From NCBI GenBank assembly GCA_017881645.1, contig JADGQQ010000088.1, positions 1-13,048 of the forward strand: 13,048 bases of DNA, written 5' to 3'. This document shows positions 8,818 through 13,048 of this stretch, one piece after another (within the stretch, counting starts at the first letter, position 1; each line of letters starts with the position of its first letter). Both the position numbers and the translations under genes were made by a program. The DNA comes from Clostridia bacterium. GTDB taxonomy: Bacteria > Bacillota > Clostridia > Saccharofermentanales > Saccharofermentanaceae. The notes under the pieces are model-generated. The model was not told the origin of the DNA. It did not search any database and saw nothing but the letters and a program-made list of their open reading frames with translations.

Positions 8818-8848
8818 ATTTTACCATATTCTTTGCTGTGTGCGTCAG
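8818..8848 (-). promoter_or_regulatory. Extended -10 promoter for the YfhO-YfhO-exonuclease operon
   Basis: On the minus strand, TGGTAAAAT (8826-8818) is an extended -10 element (TGn plus TAAAAT). A weak -35, CTGACG (8848-8843), lies 19 bp upstream, which is long but tolerable with an extended -10. The predicted leader is about 50 nt. No other promoter-like sequence was evident at the gene junctions, which suggests one transcript for the three genes. Confidence 0.45.
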
Positions 8849-8950
8849 GCAAAAGAAAGACGTCTGATCACCCGAAACATCTGCTGTTTCTGCATTTGAA
8901 GCGATTCCTCCTGCCTCCTTCCGCAGTCCGGACCGATCGAAAAGAAGGAT

Positions 8951-8978
8951 GTTCACAAAAATAGCAGATTTTTGTAAC
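8951..8978. repeat. Inverted repeat in the nrdD upstream region
   Basis: ACAAAAAT (8955-8962) and ATTTTTGT (8968-8975) are perfect 8-bp inverted arms around a 5-bp centre. GTT (8951-8953) and AAC (8976-8978) extend the match after one bulged base. It is too AT-rich and lacks the following T-run placement of a convincing terminator. It may be an additional operator, as its centre is about 30 bp from the strong NrdR box, but its arm spacing does not fit the NrdR consensus. Confidence 0.5.
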
Positions 8979-8987
8979 AAGAAAGAA

Positions 8988-9003
8988 ACACAATATCTTG
9001 TGT
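8988..9003. promoter_or_regulatory. NrdR box 1 (strong)
   Basis: ACACAATATCTTGTGT agrees at all but one position with the published NrdR box consensus acaCwAtATaTwGtgt. With one flanking base each side it forms a perfect 7+7 inverted repeat (AACACAA at 8987-8993, TTGTGTT at 8998-9004). NrdR is the ATP/dATP-sensing repressor of ribonucleotide reductase genes, and this site lies about 90 bp upstream of nrdD. Confidence 0.88.
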
Positions 9004-9010
9004 TCACCTA

Positions 9011-9039
9011 TTGATTTCACCACAACATAGAGGTTAAAT
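9011..9039 (+). promoter_or_regulatory. Probable nrdD promoter
   Basis: TTGATT (9011-9016) and TTAAAT (9034-9039) are separated by 17 bp, each matching the vegetative consensus at 4 of 6 positions. Transcription would begin near 9046, leaving a leader of about 45 nt. The second NrdR box lies between and into these elements, as expected for repression. An alternative pair, TTGTAA (8972-8977) with TATCTT (8994-8999), would place box 1 over the -10. Confidence 0.45.
9020..9035. promoter_or_regulatory. NrdR box 2 (degenerate)
   Basis: CCACAACATAGAGGTT matches the NrdR consensus at about 11 of 16 positions, best in the left half (CACAA). Its centre is 32 bp from that of box 1, with a 16-bp linker. 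Known NrdR targets usually have two boxes about three helical turns apart, one often weaker. The spacing is the main reason for the call. Confidence 0.6.
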
Positions 9040-9076
9040 AGAGTTACCTTGAGTGAAATAACGTTTCCTCGAGCAC

Positions 9077-9082
9077 AGGAGG
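9077..9082 (+). promoter_or_regulatory. nrdD ribosome binding site that fixes the start
   Basis: AGGAGG is a perfect Shine-Dalgarno core. It is 7 nt from the ATG at 9090 but only 1 nt from the in-frame GTG at 9084, so the ATG is the likely start. Confidence 0.85.
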
Positions 9083-9089
9083 TGTGAAG

Positions 9090-11453
9090 ATGATTGCCAG
9101 GGTTTTAAAAAGAGACGGCCGACAGGTTCCATTTAATATTGACAAAATTGCCACTGCCATTCACAAGGCTTTTGAGGCAACGGGGGAAGCCAACGGTAAA
9201 ATTGAAGATTTGTCATTGGATCTAGCGATCCGGACGAGCGAATATCTTGAACTGCAGGGTATTTCCGTTCCGAAAATCGAAGAAATTCAGGATATGGTTG
9301 AGCATGTGCTCATGGAAGAGGGCTGCCCGGAAACCGCAAAAGCCTATATTCTGTACCGCGCAGAACGTTCCCGCGTCCGTGAGAAGAACACAAGACTCAT
9401 GAGAACGCTGGATGATATTGTAAATTGCGAAGCGAAGAACAGCGATCTGATGCGGGAAAATGCAAACATTGACGGTGATACCGCAATGGGTTCCATGCTC
9501 AAGTTCGGTTCTGAGAGCGCGAAGGCTTATTATAAGTCCTATATGCTGAAGCCCGAACATGCCAAGGCACACGAAGCGGGCGATATTCACATTCATGACC
9601 TCGATTTCTATTCCCTGACCCTGACCTGCTGCCAGATTGATCTCCTTTCGCTTTTCGAAGGCGGATTCAACACCGGCCACGGACATCTGAGAAAACCCAA
9701 GGATATCCGCAGTTATTCGGCTCTGGCCTGTATAGCGATTCAGTCCAACCAGAATGACATGCACGGCGGCCAGTCTCTTCCGAACTTTGATATCGTCATG
9801 TCGGACGGTGTCCGCTACACATACCGGAAGGAATACCAGCTGGCATTATCCGGTGCATTGGAACTTCTGGCGGATATTCCGTCCGAGACGAGCGAACCGA
9901 TGATTAAGGCCATGGTCGCCAAGATCGAAAAGGACACGTCGAACAAACCCGAACTGGCTGAATCGGCTGAGTATGACGACAGTGTCGTCACCGCACTGCA
10001 GGCAGTAATACCGGCGCTCGCTCAGATTTCCGGCGAGCTGAAAGCACGCATCATATCCTACACAAGGAAACACGCTAAAATCGAAACAAACCGCGCCACC
10101 TTTCAGGCCATGGAGGCGCTGGTTCACAACTTCAACACGCTTCACAGCCGTGCCGGAGCGCAGGTGCCGTTTTCATCCATCAACTACGGAACCGACACTT
10201 CTCCCGAAGCCCGCATGGTCATTCGCAATTTGCTTATCGCAACGGAGCAGGGCCTCGGCAACGGAGAGACTCCCATATTCCCGATCCAGATTTTCCGCTG
10301 TAAAAAAGGCGTGAATTTTGATCCGGGCGATCCGAACTATGATCTTTTTGAAATGGCCTGCGAATGTTCCGCTAAGCGTCTTTTCCCGAACTTCTCATTT
10401 CAGGATGCCCCGTATAACATGCAGTATTACAAGGAGGGCGATCCGAATACGGAAATCGCCTATATGGGCTGCCGTACCCGCGTAATGGGAAATGTTTATG
10501 ATCCGACCCGTGAAGTTACCTTTGGCAGAGGAAATCTCTCTTTCACATCCATCAACCTGCCGCGTCTCGGAATTCTGGCCAACGGAGACCTCGGCAAGTT
10601 CTACACGATGCTCGATGAAAAACTGGACTTGGTTGCGGATCAGCTGTACGAACGCATGCTTGTACAGGCGAGAAAACATGTCTATAATTTCCCTTTCCTC
10701 ATGGGCGAACACTGTTGGATCGATTCCGATAAACTCGGACCGCGTGCATCGATTGAAGAAGTCATTAAGCACGGTTCTCTTTCCATTGGATTTATCGGTC
10801 TGGCCGAGACGCTTGTTGCTCTGACCGGAAAACACCACGGAGAAAGCGAAGAATCCCAAAAGCTCGGTCTTGAAATAATCGGGCATATGAGAGATTTCTG
10901 CGACAAAAAAGCAGACACGACGCACCTCAACTATACGCTGCTGGCTACCCCTGCCGAAGGACTGTCCGGCCGTTTCGTCCGGATGGACCGCAACCGTTTC
11001 GGAAGACTCCCCGGAATCACGGATAAAGAATACTATACCAACAGTTTTCATATTCCTGTCTACTACAACATTTCCATCTACGATAAAATCCGTCTGGAAG
11101 CCCCATACCACGCCCTGACCAACGCGGGACACATCTCCTACGTTGAAATGGACGGCGACACGGCATCCAACCTGGAGGCCTTTAAGAAGGTCATCCGTTT
11201 CATGGGCGAGCAGGGCATCGGATACGGTTCCATTAACCATCCGATCGACCGGGATCCCGTCTGCGGCTACAACGGCATCATCGGCGACCATTGCCCATGC
11301 TGCGGCAGAAGCGAGTTCGAGGGAGCTGAGGGTCTCGGGTTCGAGCGGATTCGCCGCATAACCGGATATCTGGTAGGAACGGTAGATCGCTTCAACGATG
11401 CAAAACGCGCTGAAGTCAGAGACCGCGTCAAGCACGGCGGTCTTAAAAAATAG
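9090..11453 (+). CDS. nrdD: Anaerobic (class III) ribonucleoside-triphosphate reductase, catalytic subunit
   Basis: This enzyme reduces ribonucleoside triphosphates to deoxyribonucleotides without oxygen, using a glycyl radical. The product is 787 aa from the ATG at 9090; a GTG at 9084 would add two residues but is too close to the ribosome site. Residues 1 to about 95 form an ATP-cone for allosteric control. The catalytic barrel contains TCCQ (Cys180/181) and MGCRTRV (Cys461), the latter being the probable thiyl-radical cysteine. Near the C-terminus, Cys725, Cys735, Cys737 and Cys738 (VCGYNG, CPCCG) mark the zinc site, and RRITGYLV contains Gly759, the predicted radical glycine, followed by RFNDAK and DRVKHG. 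Length and motifs fit an intact clostridial-type NrdD. It has an NrdR-type operator upstream and a terminator downstream, so it appears monocistronic. The activase gene nrdG, commonly adjacent, does not follow and must lie elsewhere. Confidence 0.97.
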   Translation: MIARVLKRDGRQVPFNIDKIATAIHKAFEATGEANGKIEDLSLDLAIRTSEYLELQGISVPKIEEIQDMVEHVLMEEGCPETAKAYILYRAERSRVREKNTRLMRTLDDIVNCEAKNSDLMRENANIDGDTAMGSMLKFGSESAKAYYKSYMLKPEHAKAHEAGDIHIHDLDFYSLTLTCCQIDLLSLFEGGFNTGHGHLRKPKDIRSYSALACIAIQSNQNDMHGGQSLPNFDIVMSDGVRYTYRKEYQLALSGALELLADIPSETSEPMIKAMVAKIEKDTSNKPELAESAEYDDSVVTALQAVIPALAQISGELKARIISYTRKHAKIETNRATFQAMEALVHNFNTLHSRAGAQVPFSSINYGTDTSPEARMVIRNLLIATEQGLGNGETPIFPIQIFRCKKGVNFDPGDPNYDLFEMACECSAKRLFPNFSFQDAPYNMQYYKEGDPNTEIAYMGCRTRVMGNVYDPTREVTFGRGNLSFTSINLPRLGILANGDLGKFYTMLDEKLDLVADQLYERMLVQARKHVYNFPFLMGEHCWIDSDKLGPRASIEEVIKHGSLSIGFIGLAETLVALTGKHHGESEESQKLGLEIIGHMRDFCDKKADTTHLNYTLLATPAEGLSGRFVRMDRNRFGRLPGITDKEYYTNSFHIPVYYNISIYDKIRLEAPYHALTNAGHISYVEMDGDTASNLEAFKKVIRFMGEQGIGYGSINHPIDRDPVCGYNGIIGDHCPCCGRSEFEGAEGLGFERIRRITGYLVGTVDRFNDAKRAEVRDRVKHGGLKK

Positions 11454-11482
11454 CCTTATTCCCGATTCAACCGGATTTGATG

Positions 11483-11532
11483 AAAACGGCAGTCCCCGGA
11501 GCATACCCGCCCGGTCGATTGCCGTTTTTTTT
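11483..11532 (+). terminator. Rho-independent terminator of nrdD
   Basis: AAAACGGCA (11483-11491) pairs with TGCCGTTTT (11520-11528), and the T-run continues to 11532. The 28-nt interior can add an inner CCGG/CCGG stem (11496-11499 with 11511-11514). It begins 30 nt after the nrdD stop codon. Confidence 0.85.
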
Positions 11533-11544
11533 ATCCCCCGTTTG

Positions 11545-11553
11545 TGCTAGAAT
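11545..11553 (+). promoter_or_regulatory. Extended -10 promoter for the lipid kinase gene
   Basis: TGCTAGAAT fits the extended -10 pattern TGnTATAAT with one mismatch. The position for a -35 falls in the T-run of the nrdD terminator and is poor. The predicted leader is about 50 nt. The preceding strong terminator makes a separate promoter necessary. Confidence 0.5.
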
Positions 11554-11609
11554 TAGTGTCTGTGGCATTCATGGTTTCAGTTAAAAATCTGTAGAACGCG
11601 GGAGACCGA

Positions 11610-12512
11610 ATGGATCTTAAGATAAAAATCATTATAAATCCATCCTCCGGCCGTCAGACAATCCGCCAGACCGTCGAAGATATTGTCGGCTATCTTGTAG
11701 ATGCCAAATCTTTGTATCGTGCGGACTATTGCTTTACACATGAGCAATACGATGCACAAAAGTATGCCGCCGAAATGAAAAAGGGCGAATATGACCTTGT
11801 TCTGGCTGTTGGCGGTGACGGGACAATCAATGAAGTTGTGAACGGTCTGATGCAGGGCGGTTCGGAAACACCGTTGGCCGTTCTTCCGGCCGGAACCGTG
11901 AACGACTTTGCGAATTTTCTGGGTGTACCTACGGATCCCTATTCCTTTTCACGGATGCTGACAGCACGCCACATTAAAAAAATCGATGTCGGCAAGGTCG
12001 GAAATCGATTTTTCCTGAACGTGGCTGCCGGAGGACTGTTAACGGATATTGCTTACAAAGTGCCTTCGGATGCAAAAACAACGCTGGGAAGAATGGCGTA
12101 TTGGTTAGAAGGAGCCAAGGATCTGCCGGCAAATCTTTTCAAAGGAATTCCGGTGACGATAGCATCAGAGGATGACTATTTTGATGGCGCGGCCTTCCTT
12201 TTCATTATTGCCAACACCACGAGTGTCGGCGGAATCCGGAAGCTGCTTCCGTACGCGGAACTGGACGATGGACTTTTGGATGTGCTTATTATATCCAAGC
12301 TGGAATTCGGCGGTATCCTGCCGCTCCTCGGCAAGTTCTTAATCGGAGATCATTTATCCAATGAAAATATCACCTATTTTCAGACGCGTCGAATATCCCT
12401 GTCGACGAAGGGTCCGGAAGAAATCCGACTGGATCTTGACGGCGAAGAGGGTGAATCACTTCCGTCGGTTATCGAATGTGTTCCCGGCGCTCTTTCTCTC
12501 ATTATCCCGTAG
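11610..12512 (+). CDS. Diacylglycerol/lipid kinase family protein (DgkB/YegS/BmrU-like)
   Basis: A 300-aa soluble lipid kinase that probably phosphorylates diacylglycerol or a related lipid with ATP at the inner face of the membrane. The DAGK catalytic domain shows NPSSG (10-14) in the first strand, then GGDGTINEVVNGL (68-80) in the nucleotide-binding region, and the PAGTVNDFAN segment (93-102). The C-terminal lobe has ANTTSVGG (201-208), the acidic pair Asp219/Asp220 in ELDDGLLD, and LDLDGE (264-269). Length is normal for the family. There is no membrane segment, as expected. In Gram-positive bacteria DgkB returns diacylglycerol from lipoteichoic acid synthesis to phospholipid synthesis, but the YegS and BmrU branches look alike and I cannot assign the exact substrate. 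The ATG at 11610 follows GGGAG at 5 nt. The next gene starts 51 bp downstream without a terminator, so the two are probably co-transcribed. Confidence 0.92.
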   Translation: MDLKIKIIINPSSGRQTIRQTVEDIVGYLVDAKSLYRADYCFTHEQYDAQKYAAEMKKGEYDLVLAVGGDGTINEVVNGLMQGGSETPLAVLPAGTVNDFANFLGVPTDPYSFSRMLTARHIKKIDVGKVGNRFFLNVAAGGLLTDIAYKVPSDAKTTLGRMAYWLEGAKDLPANLFKGIPVTIASEDDYFDGAAFLFIIANTTSVGGIRKLLPYAELDDGLLDVLIISKLEFGGILPLLGKFLIGDHLSNENITYFQTRRISLSTKGPEEIRLDLDGEEGESLPSVIECVPGALSLIIP

Positions 12513-12563
12513 GACGAAGATTCTCAGTCAAATTTCTAACATGCATATACAGAAAGGCAACAG

Positions 12564-13048
12564 ATGAAACGAAAACAGAATCATACTGAAAAGGACCCGG
12601 AAATACGCAGGCCCTCGATTCCCCAGGACGCCATTCTGGGCCCGCTTTTGCCCGTGGATATGAACGCTGCCGGTCACAATCCGGAAGACGCGCCGGTTGA
12701 TAACGGTACGGATACCGTGGAAACAGAAGACACATCTGCTGATACAGTCCGGATGTCCGGTGAATACCCCGAACCTTTCGAATCCGTCTCCGAAACACAG
12801 CCCCTGCCCTCCTACGTTGTTCTCGACCTGAGTTCACATAAAACGGACATTGATATGGATGATACGGACGATTCGGATGATTTGAATGATTCGGGCATTT
12901 CGGATCCTTTCAAGGTACGTAAGACCCGTACTCATACGCTCTATGAACCTCGGCCAAAGAAAAAAAGATGGATTAAGCCCCTTCATTTTCTGATTCCGAT
13001 GCTGATCATTGCCTTAATTATCGGAATTCTTACTATTGCTCAGTTAGG
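12564..13048 (+). CDS. Single-pass membrane protein with acidic, probably disordered N-terminal region, 3' truncated
   Basis: The frame is open from an ATG at 12564 to the window edge (161 complete codons). AGAAAGG (12551-12557) is 6 nt upstream of the start. Residues 1-115 are low in hydrophobic content and rich in Asp, Glu, Pro and Thr, with a strongly acidic stretch at about 94-114 encoded by imperfect GAT-rich repeats. A basic block follows (about 118-137, with PKKKRW), then a hydrophobic helix from about 141 to the window end. By the positive-inside rule the N-terminal part is cytoplasmic and the unseen remainder extracellular. The layout recalls LytR-CpsA-Psr proteins, penicillin-binding proteins or other exported enzymes with long cytoplasmic tails, but the diagnostic domain lies beyond the window and I do not recognise it. 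It likely shares a transcript with the lipid kinase. Confidence 0.75.
   Translation, partial: MKRKQNHTEKDPEIRRPSIPQDAILGPLLPVDMNAAGHNPEDAPVDNGTDTVETEDTSADTVRMSGEYPEPFESVSETQPLPSYVVLDLSSHKTDIDMDDTDDSDDLNDSGISDPFKVRKTRTHTLYEPRPKKKRWIKPLHFLIPMLIIALIIGILTIAQL
12845..12904 (+). repeat. Imperfect GAT-rich repeat encoding an Asp-rich stretch
   Basis: The triplet GAT or GAC recurs in frame with short interruptions (patterns such as GATGATACGGACGATTCGGA), encoding runs of Asp with Met, Thr, Ser, Leu and Asn. It lies within the partial membrane-protein gene just before its basic block and membrane helix. Such tracts can change length between strains. Confidence 0.6.

Larger units (their letters stand above)
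8760..9089. other. Divergent intergenic regulatory region between the YfhO operon and nrdD
   Basis: These 330 bp hold no credible gene. Reading from the YfhO side, they contain that operon's promoter (8818-8848) and then about 100 bp with no element I recognise (8850-8950). An inverted repeat follows (8951-8978), then two NrdR-box-like sites (8988-9003 and 9020-9035) over the nrdD promoter, and finally the nrdD ribosome binding site. A 68-codon minus-strand frame crosses the region but lacks a ribosome site and would run through the operators. Confidence 0.8.

Noticed and set aside
8955..8975. Inverted repeat considered as a terminator
   Set aside because: The stem is AT-only apart from one G-C pair, and no gene ends nearby on either strand; an operator or chance repeat is more plausible.
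8801..9007. A 68-codon minus-strand frame in the intergenic region
   Set aside because: It would start with GTG inside the NrdR box region, lacks a Shine-Dalgarno sequence, and its sequence is not protein-like beyond chance.
8998..9025. TTGTG...CACAA considered as a Rex redox-sensor site
   Set aside because: The spacing is much longer than the compact Rex palindrome, and the first arm is fully accounted for by NrdR box 1.
9222..9764. A 180-codon minus-strand frame antisense to the nrdD ATP-cone
   Set aside because: It is fully opposite conserved nrdD coding sequence with no independent start signals.
10395..11504. A 369-codon minus-strand open frame antisense to nrdD
   Set aside because: It lies almost wholly opposite the strongly conserved nrdD frame, starts inside the nrdD terminator, resembles no known domain and has no ribosome binding site that I can see. 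It is a codon-bias shadow.
12502..12837. A 111-codon minus-strand frame opposite the lipid kinase end and the acidic membrane-protein gene
   Set aside because: The plus-strand frame has an RBS, a continuous open frame to the window end and a sensible charge and membrane pattern; the antisense Arg-rich frame does not.
1..13048. Defence system, prophage, CRISPR array or transposon
   Set aside because: No nuclease-helicase, toxin-antitoxin, reverse transcriptase, integrase or transposase domains, no spaced direct repeats and no flanking terminal repeats were found. The patatin and the exonuclease have families that occur in defence systems, but they are convergent, separately transcribed and lack nucleotide-sensor partners.

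Overview
The window looks like ordinary chromosome from a low-to-mid-GC Bacillota (Firmicute) that grows anaerobically. The reasons are a class III (glycyl-radical) ribonucleotide reductase of the clostridial type, two YfhO-family membrane proteins, strong GGAGG-type ribosome binding sites, and tightly packed operons. I see no rRNA, tRNA, CRISPR array, insertion sequence, integrase or phage gene. The genus cannot be fixed from this sequence alone; Clostridia or Erysipelotrichia are both reasonable.

Layout. (1) 1-871, minus strand: 3' truncated gene for a secreted or surface protein with a pilin-like N-terminal membrane segment and a repetitive beta-rich body. (2) 872-1092: short divergent promoter region. 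(3) 1093-2259, plus strand: patatin-like phospholipase. (4) 8759 down to 2192, minus strand: a three-gene operon of two tandem YfhO paralogues (902 and 906 aa) followed by a DEDDh 3'-5' exonuclease. Both junctions in this operon are 4-base ATGA start/stop overlaps, so translation is probably coupled. The exonuclease gene and the phospholipase gene converge and overlap by 68 bp at their 3' ends. (5) 8760-9089: divergent regulatory region with an extended -10 promoter for the YfhO operon, a strong 16-bp NrdR box, a weaker second NrdR box exactly 32 bp away centre to centre, and a further inverted repeat. (6) 9090-11453, plus strand: nrdD, the anaerobic ribonucleoside-triphosphate reductase, with its own terminator; no nrdG activase follows. 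(7) 11610-12512, plus strand: DgkB/YegS-type lipid kinase, then from 12564 to the window end a 5' fragment of a single-pass membrane protein with a long acidic N-terminal region.

How the genes fit together. nrdD is an independent, NrdR-controlled unit for dNTP supply without oxygen. Several neighbours point to the envelope: YfhO proteins are implicated in glycosylating lipoteichoic acid or similar polymers, DgkB-type kinases recycle diacylglycerol released by lipoteichoic acid synthesis, and patatins hydrolyse acyl lipids. That theme is an inference from family knowledge and proximity only. The best second-look items are the NrdR box pair, the coupled YfhO-YfhO-exonuclease operon and the missing nrdG. 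Nothing in the window clearly amounts to an undescribed system.
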